Part shown: piece after piece, positions 1 to 13,779 of the stretch
How the letters are laid out: each line of letters begins with the position of its first letter
Numbering within the stretch: position 1 is the stretch's first letter
Assembly (NCBI GenBank): GCA_941918925.1
Contig: OW799234.1
Location: 14,708,501-14,772,500, forward strand
Length of the DNA stretch: 64,000 nucleotides
Reading direction: 5' to 3'
From: Phyto melanocephala
Lineage: Eukaryota > Arthropoda > Insecta > Diptera > Rhinophoridae
The notes under the pieces: generated by a model
What the model was told of the DNA's origin: nothing
Databases searched by the model: none
Seen by the model: the letters and a program-made list of their open reading frames with translations, nothing else
Translations under genes and position numbers: made by a program

Positions 1-273
1 ACTAAAAACTCTTTGGGCGAATATATGTTTTCCGACATTTCGACAATTGCAAATGGAGTTTTATCTATTCCTCACTCCTCTGCAAATGTAGAGAGGATTT
101 TTTCGTATCAAAATCTAATAAAAACCAAACAAAGAAATAGGCTTAATGTTGATACCGTATCAAGTCTTATTCAGAACAAAGATTTATTGAAATCTGAAGA
201 CTCCTGTTGCTATAACTTTGACATATACATATGTATAGATATATCTAATAAAATAATGTCAAACAAATTGTAG
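1..273 (+). pseudogene. hAT transposase C-terminal fragment (left edge)
   Basis: The reading frame is open from the window edge and stops at 271-273. Residues S-S-A-N-V-E-R-I-F-S followed by K-x-R-N-R-L and a short hydrophobic helix match the C-terminal dimerisation domain of hAT-superfamily transposases, the last conserved block of those proteins. The first in-window ATG is inside the domain, so the start lies to the left of the window. After about residue 55 the sequence becomes unremarkable AT-rich reading. No catalytic residues are in view, so whether the parent element is intact cannot be judged. A domesticated hAT-derived host gene is a less likely alternative. Confidence 0.7.
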
Positions 274-3200
274 TTGCTGTAAGCTTTTTTACTTTTGATC
301 ACGTATTATAATTATTTACTTATGTTCCTGTTCAATTGGCGCTATTTATCTAGGGGCTATTTCAGTTTAAAGTGATATACCTTAAAAAGTACAAAATATA
401 TTTAAAAAATGTTTTGTTTATAGGTAAAATTAACTTTTTATGTATTGATTTATGGTTTTTGTTAACCTTTTGTTTTCATAAAGATTTTTTACTCTTTAAT
501 AAAAATTTAAAAAAAAATAACGATTTGTTACTCTTGAGGTTAAAAAAAGTACTCTCAGAAAAATATATTGATACCGAAATGAAAATCTCATTTCCCATCA
601 CTGTTTTAAATACAACAAATCAGAGAACAGAGCATACAATAACCTAAAAAGTACTTTTAAAAGATACTTTTAGAAATAGTATTTTCTAAAACCTCCAGCT
701 ATTTTAAATATGAATTTTTTAAACAAATACTTAACTAAAATTATACAAATATTCTCAAGTTTAATGTTTAAAAAAAAATGATTACAATTTAATTTAATAA
801 ATGTTTTAGGCAGTTTAATAAAAGAAAAGTTAACTTAAGCCAGAATATAAATGATTTATAATAAAGTTAAGAATAAAAAAAGGTCAAATAAATATTAATT
901 TACAATTAAAAATAAAGAAAACCCTTTTTCAAATTTTATAAAACGTCTTAAATATTAAAATCATACCCAAAAAATATAAAAAAAAATATTTTCTTGGTGC
1001 AAAACTTATACGAACCATAATAATATTAATTAAGTTACGGGTTTCCTTAAAGTTGTATGCAATGCTACTGTACTACTGTAAAAGTTCTTTTTAAAAAGTT
1101 GTTACACAAGTAAGAGTGCTTTATTCAGCTGTGTCTAATCTTATATCCACACAGTTTGTACCTATTGCTAACATTTGTTGTTGTTATAGCTAAATAAATT
1201 AAAAATTTATGGAATTAATAGATATATAAATTGTAGAAATTACAAACGAAAAGACAAACTTATAAATACCAAAGAGCTGCGTAAAATGTTCTAAAGGTTA
1301 GATATGAATTTTATTTTATACTACTTTCAATCACTATTTTTTTTTGGTGTAAACATAAAAACAAAACATTACTCTCTCTATAATGAATTAATCGTCATTT
1401 GAAAATTTTTTCTCTACAGCTTTGTTGGTGTTTGTATTTTCAAACTAGATAGAATATCAAAATCAAAGACGACAATAAAATAAAGAAACGGTTAATTGTA
1501 GCAAAAACATCAAGTACAATAGAACACATACAAAAAGCATAAAAATATCAAACAGCAGTATTACAAAATTATTACATTTAGGACAGTTTAAAGAGAAACA
1601 CTTTCTTATAAACGAGTTTTTAATGCCTGTGAACTCATGTTATTACAAAAAATAAAAAGTTAAACGCAAATGTTTTTTTGGTCTAGATCTACTATCAAAA
1701 TGTTCTAAATGTTCTAGTTCAGTTTTAATGTTCTTTTCATCTTTCGTATGATTCAACTTTATTTCAACATTGTTCTATTTCAGTTTTGTTAATTTTTTTT
1801 TTTATAATTTTCCTCGCAAAGCAAGACACATGTTTTTAAGTATGAATTTTATAATTAGATAGTTATACACACACACAATACTTTTAATTTAATGAGATTG
1901 CTTGCAAGGCATTTTTATAATATAAACCGTTTAACACTCCCTTCTGTAGGGTAAAAAATACATAGAATTTATCAAATTTTTAACATTGAAATTATAAAAA
2001 AAAAATGTTTTTATTTTTAAGACACAAAAAGTTTTAAATTTTAAAAAGTTTCAACAAGTTATTTTTGATTTTTATTAAGAATGATTTTCTTTCTACTTTT
2101 TCTAAAATAGTTTTTTTGTATTTAAAACATTTTTTTCTTTTGTAAAAAATCATTAAACATATATGTATTCATAAAAACAAGGGTGCTGTAAAAGTCAAAT
2201 TTTTTCTGGTAAAATTATTTTAAAAAAAGTAAAATTTCTAAAACACACTTTTTTGTGCAATTTGAACGAAAAGTATTTTTAAAGCATTTAAAAAAAATAT
2301 TTAGTATTTTCACAAACAGTTCTAAGTGTTGTATTACCATAACTTCCCATAAATGTTGAAATTAATAAAAAGTATTTGCCCAATTTACATCGTAACATCG
2401 TAAACATAGATAAAATTGTTGTATAAAAAATTACTAGAGAAATCATAGACATAATATTTACAACTGTTGCTTACTCTGATCTGATACTGATCTGAATCTA
2501 CGATAGGTTGTGAATTGAGCAATTGTATTGTTAATAGTAACCTTTTTAAAAATTTTAAAAAGTATGTAAGTTTATTAATCATCAAGAAATAACACTGAAA
2601 CCAAAGTACATAGTACATTATTGTTTTAAAGTAAAGAAAAATTAAAAGAATTCATCAAAATTGTAAAAATAAATGCGAAATATTCTTACAAAGTCATTAA
2701 AAAAAATCGTTAAAGTTTCACATCCATCTTTATGTTTACCGATTACTTTCTGTATTAAACAAGCAATGACTGTCCATAGGTACAAACCTTTTGTTAAAAG
2801 TACATACAAGTATAAAATTTAACTATGACAGAAATGTACTTTAAAAGGTACATTCTTAATTGTATACAACTTTTAACTTTATGCCAACATTTAAAAAGTC
2901 TTTCTTTTCCTTTTATTTTCTACTCAATAATCACACCATCACTCTCTCTTTATCAATTACTATGCAATTTTTTTTTTTTTTGTTATTTAAAATATTTAAT
3001 GAAAATAAATACGGTTAAAACAATTAATTCTTAAATTTTTATTTCGGCTCCCGTTCATAGTGTCTTTCTATTTTCCTTTAGATTTTTATACTACAATTAT
3101 TTTGTTTTTGTATTATAGGTAGTTGTTGCTGGATTTTTTTTTATTCTTTCAAAATTGTGTTTATTTTGTAAGCACCATTGTTTATTTATTTTCTTTTTTT

Positions 3201-3519
3201 TCATTTGTTAATTTTTGTTAGCACTTTTATATGGAGGGAAAATTTAATATCACAGTGTTTTAGTTTTGTTTATTTTTTTCCATTTTGGTTTGGTTCTGTT
3301 CAATAGACCAAAGACAGAGGGTTGCCATCGAATATGTATACGTATGCATGTATTCTCGGAAGGGAAAAAATAAAGTGATCAAAGTACCTAGGTACAAACT
3401 TCTTTTTATTAAATTTATTTACTATATGAAACATTTCGTTAATTGTTTAATATGAATATAAATTGTCGATGGTAAAATACAAAATATTTCTTGAAATAGA
3501 AAATATATATGTATATATT
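274..3519. other. AT-rich intergenic DNA, no gene seen
   Basis: The region consists of A/T homopolymer runs and short chance reading frames. I found no frame with a recognisable domain, no convincing chain of splice sites and no RNA gene. Confidence 0.5.
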
Positions 3520-3945
3520 TTTATATTTTATTTATTTATTAAAACTTATTAACTTTATCAATATCGTTAACAGTGTTATGAGAATTTACATATAGTATTA
3601 AAACAATTAACATCTGAATAATTAAATAAAGAAACTACTAATATCACAGTTTAAAGGAAAAGTTGTTTATAAATATTCGTGTACCAACTTAGAAGTTATA
3701 AGAGATTTTAAAACAATCACTGAAATGTGTCTTTTAACCAAAAGACCCTCAGTGGTTGTTCAGCAAATTTCCTATTATTTCAAAATTTGACCTTCTGCAT
3801 TTTTTATTAAATGACAGCGTCAGTTCTCTTGTCAATGAATTAAACATTTTAAAGTTAAAGTTTCTATGTAGAAGATAAGTTGGATATAAAAGGTAGATTT
3901 TGTATTATTTTCAAGTTTTTATTTTGAATGATTTGCAATTTATAC
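3520..3945 (-). mobile_element. 5'-truncated jockey-like LINE, 3' end only
   Basis: This stretch matches the 3' end of the LINE at 18497-19960 almost base for base: the last codons of the reverse transcriptase ORF plus the 3' UTR and an A/T tail. Similarity stops abruptly near 3945, which is the usual 5' truncation of LINE insertions. Scattered substitutions show it is older than the copies in the tandem duplication. Confidence 0.8.
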
Positions 3946-4753
3946 AAAATAAAAAATATATAAAACATTTTCTTTTAAAATAAAATTTATTGTAAATTTT
4001 CTTATTAGAATTTAGTTTAATTTTTTCTTAGTTTTAATTGATACTTAATTATAAAATATAAAAAACATCTCGTTATTTGTTTAATATAGATCTAAATTTA
4101 CTGTGGAAAAAATCAAAATCTTTAATCAAATAGAAAATATATGTAAAAAACATTTTCTATAAATAGAAATTTTTTTTTCGTATTAAGATTAAGTTTTATT
4201 AAAGTTCTACTCAAATTTAATGTTACTTGTTTTAATTTTTTTTCTGCCTGGCATCCCTGTTTTTTACCGTAATATAAACAAAAATAAAATAGATTTAAAG
4301 TTATGCTCACTACATATATACACATACATATTTACTATAATGCAAGAATTGTATTCTTCTTTCTTGTTTACATATCTATCTATGTATGTACATATGTATA
4401 TACCTGCGGACTTTTGACAAAAGAACTTATTTCGTATTTAAAATATTTCAGGAGAGCAACAAATCAAAAAAGAATGAATTTTAATTTGATCTTTTTTGTT
4501 GTGATATCTCTTATACTTAAACTTCTAGTAACATGGAAATTAGTGAAAACTAAGTACAGTTTTGTGCGCTGTCGACTTTTAATAAAAAAGCTCAATGCAA
4601 TTTTCAAATTTTTCAGCAAAGTACAAAAACCACTATGAGTTAATAAATTTCAATAAATTAAATATATTTATGTCTTCAAGTATTTAACATGGAAACTTGC
4701 AAACATACTTAAATCTTTAACGTCTTATGGTTAAGAAAGCTGACAACTATTTG

Positions 4754-5530
4754 TATACCCTTCACACAGTGAAAAAGGGTATATATAGGTTTGTCATTCC
4801 GTGTGAAATTTCTACAATTTTGATTTCCGACCCCATAAAGTATATATTTTCTGAAAGCTTATGAATAGGGGGGTCGATTAAGCCCTGTCAGTCTGTCCGT
4901 CTGACCGTCTGTCCGTGTGTATGTTGAAATCAACTTTTTGAAGCCCCCCGACATCGCTTGGACTCGGGTGAGGTATTAAAATATCAGAAATATTAGGGAG
5001 TAGATCGGTATTGAAAATCAGGAACATCGGTACATAAACAACTGAGATATGAGCAAAAACCCACGACCACCTCGATTTTTTTTTTCACAAAAACAACATT
5101 ACAACAACAACATACAAACGTGTATACTGGTTAGAGAAAACGTGGCATTGAATCCCAGCTTTTAATTTTTATTTTTTATTTAATATATTATTTATATTTT
5201 TATTATTTTTTTAAAATTTTTTTTTTTAAATTTTTTTTTTATTTTTTTTGTTTTATATTTATTATATATATTTTAATTATTTTTTAAAATTTTTTTTTTT
5301 GATTTTTTTTTTGTAAATTTTTTTTTTTTATTTTTTTTTTATTTTTTTTTTTAACATACATACGTAAATTTATAATTTTACAATGGGATGTTTTTATATA
5401 TGTATGGTTTTTATAGATATGTACGTATATCATATGGAATGGTGATACAAACTACTGTTGTTGCATGACTACACGGTGTGAAGGGTATATAAGATTCGGC
5501 ACGGCCGAATATAGCGCTCTTACTTTTTTA
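4754..5530 (+). repeat. Repeat family A, full-length copy
   Basis: It starts with TATACCCTTCAC and ends with the reverse of that start (GTGAAGGGTATATAAG), then a palindrome with arms ATTCGGC and GCCGAAT around ACG, then ATAGCGCTCTTAC. It contains runs of GTCTGTCCGTCT and a long T-rich low-complexity stretch at 5160-5350. Other copies lie at 11672-12374, 49557-50205 (reverse), 40055-40556 (decayed) and 59563-59615 (end only). It has no coding capacity. I cannot name the family. Confidence 0.8.
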
Positions 5531-5616
5531 TCTTGACTTAAGTTTATTAGTCAAAAGTCCTCAGATACATAGACGTACATACATAAATATATAAAAATAA
5601 TCACAATAACTTCGAC

Positions 5617-6977
5617 CAGTGTGACCAGATCTAAAAGCATGTTTACAGTTAAATCAGCTTTAAAATAATAATATTATTTAAAAATAAATATTTTTGAAAT
5701 AGCATCAAACATTTAACTATGTTCTCCAAATTGATTTTTATTTAATACTAGCCAATACCCGCGACTTAGTCTGCGTAGTTATCGGCACGGTAATAGCTTT
5801 ATGTAATAATTTAGGTTTTTGTACATACATATGTATATCTGTTCGGCAAATTTTATTTAAAATTCGCTTAGTAATTTATTTGCGTGATTTATTAAAAATA
5901 TCAAAACATTTACACAATCTAATTTTAAACAAAATACTACTTGAGATAACGCTGATATAACTGACTAACTAACAGCTGACTATATAAAAAATATATATTT
6001 TTTGCATATTTGCGTGAATTTACTTGATTGTGGTGATAAAGTGAAGCCTATGTGTTAATCTAGCTTGTTGTCTATATGTGTGCCAAATTTATTTTAGTTC
6101 CATTTTGTCCTTTTAGCGTGAATAAGTAACAAACATATTTATAAGCATTCAAATTTATTATATTAGTAGGATTTAATATGTTTTTAAACACTTAAACATT
6201 TATACAAAGCACAATAGTAGTGTTTTGGTTCTTGAGTCCTCAGCCAATTTTTTTTCCACTGTCAAAGTCTATATATAAAATATAATTCTCTTTATTCTTT
6301 CATTTATTTTAAATGTAAAGATTCATATATAAAAAAAACAGAAACAAAAACATTTTTAGGGTTAAATTACGCTTCTTAAAAAAATTATACTGTAGAATCC
6401 TATGCTAATGACATCAACAAAAAAGATATCAGAAGAAAGTCTTGAGACCAGAAATAAAGATCTCAGAAAATGACGTTTACATCACACTCAAAAAAATCAC
6501 GGAATATACATTGAAAGCCTTCACATACATACATGCTTTTGATCTTTAGATCCTCTTATTTTCTAATTATCGAAATGAAACTATCAATGTTTGTTCCAAT
6601 ACAGATAAGAAAAAAATAATATGTCATATGATATTTTATTAGATATTGGCTAGAACAATTTTATAAAAAAAAATTAAAAAAAAGTTTTCTCATATGAAAA
6701 AATTCTTTAGAATTAATTGTTTTATTATTATTAATTGTAGTTGATATTTATTGAATTTTCATCTACATAAAACAATTCTGAAGCAAAATAACCGCTTTTT
6801 TCAAAGAATATTAATAAATTTCCGCCAGATTAACAATTTCTCAAATTGTGCAAAATTGTTTCTATACATTGTTAGTTTTTTTAAACACAATTCTTATTTT
6901 TATAAATTTTAAATTTTTATAGTTTTACTTTAACTATAATTTTAATATACCACAAAAATGCTAAAATGGTCACACTG
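5617..6977. mobile_element. hAT-like element with CAGTGTGACCA inverted ends
   Basis: The left end CAGTGTGACCA (5617-5627) is matched perfectly in reverse at 6967-6977. The flanks ACTTCGAC (5609-5616) and ACTACAAC (6978-6985) agree at 6 of 8 positions, as expected for an aged 8-bp target duplication. CAG-type ends plus an 8-bp duplication is the hAT pattern. No transposase frame remains, so it is non-autonomous or decayed. A second repeat beginning near ACTAGCCAATACCCGCGAC (about 5748) is nested inside. Confidence 0.55.
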
Positions 6978-6985
6978 ACTACAAC

Positions 6986-9920
6986 AATTATGTATTGAGC
7001 AGCGTAACCAACTGGAACAAAAAAAAAAACCTGGAGACTGTATTACACCGTTTTTTTTTTGTTTGCTGTTAACAAAACGAACATACTTTTTTAGTTTTTC
7101 TAAGAATATTTTTTAAATAAATTTATAATTAAACATTTTAAATAAAAATGTTTTAACAATTTAGCACCTAAGGGAGAGAAAAATTAATCTCACTTGAGAA
7201 AACAAAATATTAAAATGAGACCACAATGAACAAATTAAAAATTATGACTAAATGTTTACATTAAAGTTGTTGTAAAAATAAAAGCAACAACAATAATGGA
7301 GGACAAAAACGTAAATAACAATAACTAACATCTGTCTATCAATTATGGTTGTCGCTTTGGAGGGGAAGTTTTTATAGAAAGATAAAATGTTTTGTAAAGA
7401 AAAAATTAATTGTACCTAACGTGATGAAACTTGCAAAAGAAATAAAAAAGCTGATCTTTAAAATGTAAATTATTAAATTTTCATAATATAATTCTTTCAA
7501 GTACATAGACAGTACTTTAGATACTTAAAAATAAATTAATCTAATTTAATTTTGAATATTTTAAAGACTAAATTTTGAAAAAAACTTTATATTTAAACCA
7601 TAAAAAATATCTTAATGAACCTCAGCTGTCAAACTGCATAGATTAAAAAAAAATATTTCACTATTCATTGGATAATTAATTTTTTGCAAATAATACTAGA
7701 CTACGTGGTTCATTGTACATAGCTAAAATGGACTAGTTACAATATGATCCAATGTAATGCAGTCATATACTATAACATTTTTTAACAAGAATTTTTAGTT
7801 AAACGACAAATGTTCATGTTTAAACGATTACGTATAATGTTGTCAAGAGATGTATAATATTCGTGAAGCTGTTCCATTACGTAGATATAAATAGTAGCTC
7901 TGGTACTACTCCGATGGGTTACATGACCCAAAAATATATGGTTTTCTCCATACATTTGGGTGATCTTTGGATTAGGCATTGTCTATTACAGAGTATAATT
8001 TAGATGCATGTATGGACTAGTCCCGTTACCTGCAGGGAGTTGGTACTTACAAATATTAATATGTACATATGTATGTATGTGAGTATACAAACAATTAAAT
8101 TAAAATATTTAAAGTCAAATTCTTAAATATCTTACATGATCTTTTCCAGAAAAAAAGGAGAATAAGTTTTAAACTACAGAAGTTTATTTTGAATTTCTTC
8201 TTAAAAAAGCACCTTAATACGTTATTTATAAATTTTATAAAACTCAAATGAAGTTTCTCTTTATTTTCTTGGCCCTCAACTTTTTTCACATCTTACATTA
8301 AAACCATACTGTAGGGATTTGTAATATTAATGTTTTTACTATATGTATGGTATGTTCTATATAGTATGTTCATGTGTAATTTAATATTAATTTCACAAAA
8401 TAAAAAAAAAGTAATAATAAACGCACACATTGTTAAAGCAAAGAAAACAGATAATTTACATTTTGCTTAAAAGAATCGGGGTTTTTTTTTGGGCACATGT
8501 TAATTTTTTTCAGCTGTTTGTTCAAAACAGCCGTAAGCTATGCTAAGTAATTTAACAGAGAAGAAAAAAAGACAAAAATTACATCATAAAAATATACATA
8601 CATATGAAAAGCAACAAGGATTTAAGGACTTTACTCACACGAGAATACAAGTGAAAAAATCTCATTTAAATAAAAGAAGAAAAAACAAGAAAAATATTTT
8701 ACGCCTACAAGAAAATATACATATTTATGAACAAAAGGTATTTTATGGAAAGGAAAAAAAATTTAAAAAAAAAAACAAGGAAAAGAATATGAACAGTAAA
8801 AATGTTATTTTAAATTAAGACAGTTTTCTTATGTAAATAAAAAATTAAAAAAATTAAAAAAATAATAATTAAATAATTGTGTTAAAACCAAATTGCTTTA
8901 AATAAAAAAAGGTTTTAGTCCTGCGCGCCTAAAACAAGGCAATATTTTTTCCGTATTTAGTATATATTTTAGCCTGAACACAACACAGTTGACCATTAGC
9001 ACACAGGTCTAGTCAACAAATAGTATAACATAACAAACGATAACCGATAGTTAAAAAAAAAAAGAACAAAGGAACAAGTATACAACCGGAAAACACGTTT
9101 TTTGCAGACTTAAGCCTTAATATACATACATATGTACATATGAATTTTCTTTAATTAAACAACGCCTAGAAGTAGACTTTAATTTTTATTTATAAAAAAT
9201 TTTCATACACTCAAAATACATCACTTTGAATACCTACTTTTGGCTGTAAATTTGTTTTAATTCCTGTGTTTGTCTAAAGGAATATTTGTTTCACTTTTAT
9301 TTTCACAAGGATTTCCTTCCTTTTTTTATTTCAATTTTCTTAGATTTCTTACTTTTCTCTGTATTTTTTTAACCGTCAAAGCGATTTCTTTTAACAATTT
9401 TCACTAATTTTGTCTACTATTTTCTAACTGCGCTGCATATGAATGTTAAACACGAACTGTTTTGATTTTAGGTGACTACCTGAACATTAAGACCTCTTCA
9501 ATTAGGTGCTTTTGACTCTCTTTTTCTATCTCTCTCAATAGGGCTCTTTTAATGTAATTTTCTTGCGCTCTCTCCATTGTGTTGTAAAATGTATATACAA
9601 AATAAAGAAATGTTGCCACAGTTCTTTTTAAAGCGCCCCAAATCAGGGGAACCAAATTTAAAATGTCATAAGTAATAAATTTAAGGTAAGAAAATAAATA
9701 AAATAAAACGAAAACAAATTTTGAGATAAAGTTTTATATGTGCAAAAATTAATTGTAGCAATTAAAAATCAATACATTGTACTATTAGAAAATTTTTAAT
9801 AATTATTTAATACTTTCCCATTACAACTTTAATTAAAAATTGTTTAATTGTACGAGCAACAGTATAATAAACCAGTTGTACCAGCTTACAATAGGTTGTT
9901 TTTGTATTTTTTTTTTTAGT
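6986..9920. other. AT-rich intergenic DNA, no gene seen
   Basis: I see no supported gene. A lysine-rich frame at 8540-8818 and a frame at 7782-7979 on the minus strand show no domain and look like chance reading of A-rich DNA. Confidence 0.45.
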
Positions 9921-10640
9921 TTTATACGCACCACCAAAAAATAGTGAGGGGTATACTCATTTTATCACTCCGTTGTAACACATCAAAATATTCATTTTAG
10001 ACCCCACAAGGAATACATATTCTGAGTTCGATCTTTAATTTGAAGGTGATTTAGCTATAGCCGTCCATCTGTCCGCCAGTTGAAAAAACTTAGAGCTTGA
10101 AAAAAGCAAAAAATTTCCCAGAATAATTTTTATGCTTCAGAAATGTTTGCTATGGAAATGGGCTAAATCGGTTTATTGGGAAAAGCAAGAGTAGCTAATA
10201 TATAAATTCCTTTCTCACATCAAATAAATTGCGATTCCGTTTAAATGTAATGACGTAGAGTGATAAAACTTACAAGTATATTTTTTGAAAAAAAAAAAAT
10301 TTTTCCCCAAAAATTTTTAAAATCCATACATTTCGAAAGGAGCTATAGTGAAAAATGTACGAAAATTTAGCACGAAAAGTGTCTTTTTTTAGACTTTTAA
10401 AATTAAAAACATCTGATATTTTGCAAATATAGGTTTTTGGTTAATAATTTTGTAATAACGGAAAATGAAGGTGACACGCCCACTTTAACGCCTACCTCTC
10501 ATATAACAACTTTTCTTAAATTTATATAATTTCTCTTTGGATAAAGATTTTTAAAGAATAAGGGATACTATATTGCAATAACTAAGTTTAATTCACTAGC
10601 AGAAATTACTTTGACACGCTTCATGGCCCCTTCATATATA
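9921..10640. repeat. Diverged dispersed repeat
   Basis: GGGGTATACTCATTTTATCACTCCG followed by a GACCCCACAAGGAATACATATTCTGA-type stretch and GTCCATCTGTCCGCC recalls family A in organisation but not in detail. Near 10470 there is CACGCCCACTTTAACGCC, the reverse complement of a string in the element at 35325-35890. The boundaries are approximate. Confidence 0.35.
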
Positions 10641-10699
10641 TTATTATAAAAACACGCGGTAATATCACTCCTATTGTAAAAATACTTTGGTTTCATTTC

Positions 10700-10906
10700 A
10701 TTAGGTAGTCTTGATTCTTCGGCTGATTATTTTTTTCTTTACTAATTTTAAACTTCAGCTGTCATAGAATATAGATAAAAAACAGTTCTCTCAACTCTCT
10801 TTAATCATTTTTTTTAAATGCCAAATTTCATATGCATATAAAAACATAAACAAAAATATTCTCTCTGAACTGCGTTTACCTGATGAATAAATATGCCGTG
10901 AATAAA
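10700..10906. mobile_element. Diverged copy of the 58397-58572 MITE
   Basis: It shares TTCAGCTGTCA, CATAAACAAAAATATTCTCTC and the right end CCTGATGAATAAATATGCC with the well-preserved element at 58397-58572. The left end has drifted, so no target duplication can be recognised. Confidence 0.5.
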
Positions 10907-10943
10907 TACATTCTGTAATTTATATCAAAAAAATTATACAATT

Positions 10944-11524
10944 GGGTGATTCACAAGGTGTCTTATCATGTCCTATTGTCATATTGTCCTAAAATTTTAC
11001 AATGGTTTAAAAATGTTGTTGTTGCTTTTCAAACAAAAAGTGTCTTATAATAATAGAACTTTGTACGCTATGTTTATTGTGCTGTTGTATTTAATAAGCC
11101 GAGACCTGTGCTAAACGGCTAAGTCGGCTAAGCCAAGCCGCAACAGTTTTTGCAAGCTGTCGCCGTTCATTGTATAATTTTATCGCGCCGACATCCAAAT
11201 TTATGCGCAGTTGCTAATATTTGATAACAAATCACTGGTGGCGTCAAATAAGATCGACTAAGGATTCTGCTGTTTTTGTTTATCAAATCAAATATAATTT
11301 ATTTGTAATTTATTTACTTGAGTTTGCCATTACAACATCTAAAATGTACTTTTCGCACAAACTGACTATTATTTTTTTTTGTACTTGTTTTTGGCATTAT
11401 GAAAGAAAATATTAATTTTTATAATTGTTTTACATCAGCTGATTTATATTCAAAATAGCACACTTAATTATGAGGGGTTGTTCACAATAGTCATATGACT
11501 TTATGACACTACTGTGAATCCCCC
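10944..11524. mobile_element. Possible inverted-repeat element, GGGTGATTCACA ends
   Basis: GGGTGATTCACA at 10944-10955 is answered by TGTGAATCCCCC near 11513-11524, one mismatch in 12. A second partial inverted pair lies at 11464-11524. I see no clean target duplication or coding region, so this could be one element or two small ones. Confidence 0.35.
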
Positions 11525-11671
11525 AAATATAATATAATCATACTAAAGACAGAAAAAAGTTGTTTTAAAATGAATTTAAGAATAAAAATTTCGAATAAAT
11601 AATAATTTTTAATTATTATACAATATTTTTTGTTTTATTTAAAAGTGTCTATTCTGATCTATTATTATTTT

Positions 11672-12374
11672 TATACCCTTCACCTGTGGTGCACAAGGGT
11701 ATATATAGCTTTGTCATTCCGTTTGTAATTTCTACAATTTTCATTTCCGACCCCATAAAGTATATATTTTCTGAAAGCTTATGAATAGAGGAGTCGATTA
11801 AGCCCTGACCGTCTGTCCGTCTGCCCGTCTGTCCGTGTGTTGGTTGAAATCAACTTTTAGAAGCAACTATATGTTCCTCAGATCTGTATATGGTATCAAT
11901 CTCTTGGAAATATCCAGGAATGAATCGCTATTGAAATTCAGCACAATCGCCCCATAACTTTCTGAGATATGAGCAAAAAACCACGACCACCTCGTTTTTT
12001 TCACAATTACAACAACAACATACATACATACATACATGTAAAAAACATACCAAACAAAAAAATTTACAAAAAAAAAATATTAAAAATAAGAAAAAAATAA
12101 TAAAAAAAACTACAAAAAAAAAATTTAAAAAAAATTTAAAAAAAAATTTAAAAAAAATATAAAAAAAAATAATAAAATATAAATAATATATTAAATAAAA
12201 TAAAATAAAATTTTTTTGGCTTAGCTGGGATTCGATGCCACATTTATTCTAACGTGTATGTATGCACGTATTTTATATGGGATGAATGGTGATACAAACA
12301 ATTGTTATTGCATGACTACACGTTGTGAAGGGTATATAAGATTCGGCACGGCCGAATATAGCACTGTTACTTGT
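11672..12374 (+). repeat. Repeat family A, second full-length copy
   Basis: It has the same start (TATACCCTTCACC) and the same end (GTGAAGGGTATATAAG, the ATTCGGC-ACG-GCCGAAT palindrome, ATAGCACTGTTAC) as 4754-5530. Its low-complexity core is A-rich here instead of T-rich, so the inner tract has been rearranged or inverted between copies while the ends are conserved. Confidence 0.8.
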
Positions 12375-13779
12375 TTTAACTGTAGATGAAATTAAATAAA
12401 TGTTTTCTTTTTTACATCCATATATAACCAACTTCAGATTGACTTTAGTTTGCGTTCAATGATTATCTCGTTTATAGTAAAATTATTAATATTTGTAAAT
12501 AAAATTTAGTATGTTAATTTTTGAATAGGTTTGAAGTTGAATAAATTGTCTAATGTACGCATTTTGTCCGTCATTAATGCGTTTATTAACAGATTCATTT
12601 TGTTACAGGTTTATAATCCTTAACTTAATTAAGAATTGCCAATGTAACTGCACTATAAGGAAATTTTTAAATCTGTATTATACAATTTACACAATGTAAA
12701 GAATATATATTTACGTATATATACATTTTTTTTAATATTAAATTTTTTCATTACCATCTATTTTTAAGCTGTTTTCTTGAAAATAAAACTATTTTCTGGC
12801 ATCACCATATATATCCTCTATTAATTTTATTGCTCATACGCTCTCCATGCTGCTTTTACAGAGAAATGTTAGAGTTGTTTTATTTGGGGATTTAACTTGA
12901 AATTAGGTATATACGAAAATCGCATTAAAGAAATTTGGGGATAGACATTTAGCTGTGGGAATTTTCAAATACTTTTTAGGGGATTTTGAAACTTTAAATT
13001 TAGCAAAAAAAATTTTATGAATATCAATTTAAAAAAATAATTCTAATAAAATAAAAGAGGAAGAGTTGTAAATTTAGCTGTGCTGAATTATAAATACTCT
13101 TCATTAACATTTTAATTATAATTCTATATTACATAGATATGCATACATCTATGAAAATGTATTAAAATTGTCAACGCAAACGACATTTATATGGTAAAAG
13201 TATGTATATAATATATATGTATATATATGAATATATTTTCTAAGCAGACCAAAAAAATTTGTAGTGCCATATAAATACATATATGTATTTATAAGTAGAA
13301 CATTTTCCAGTTTCCTTCATATAAAATTTTAATATTATGAAAATTGGGTCAAAAGTGATAAATAGTTACTCAGATAAAACAAAATAATCTTTTTATGTTA
13401 TCGAACAAAGGTTTCAAAGTTAATGTTCCTTAAACCACTTATCTTTATATATGAAACACATGTCTGATGACCAAAGGGAGTTTTACCGCCTGTTTATATT
13501 TGACATAATATTTATATGGCAGGAATACCAAATTTATAAACATTTTATTATTTTTATGAATAAGACGGATATACTTTTAGCTTCCCTATAAATTCTAATA
13601 AAAAAGAACGGACTAGTATTATTGTTGTTAGAAAAAAATGCAACATATGACATATGTGAGGTAGGGAAACCTCTACCTAGGGTCACTAGTAGGTTTTAAA
13701 AATAATGGTTAGCAAAAATATGATTAAATATAAAGAGTTTTCCAATAAGACGGGTCGATGTTAACAGTCTGTAGTAGTC
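12375..13779. other. AT-rich intergenic DNA, nothing recognised
   Basis: Only short frames and A/T runs are visible. Confidence 0.4.

Noticed and set aside
5160..5350. Long T-rich tract as a separate satellite
   Set aside because: It is the variable core of repeat family A.
8540..8818. Lysine-rich 92-codon ORF
   Set aside because: It reads as chance translation of A-rich DNA; no domain, no splice structure.
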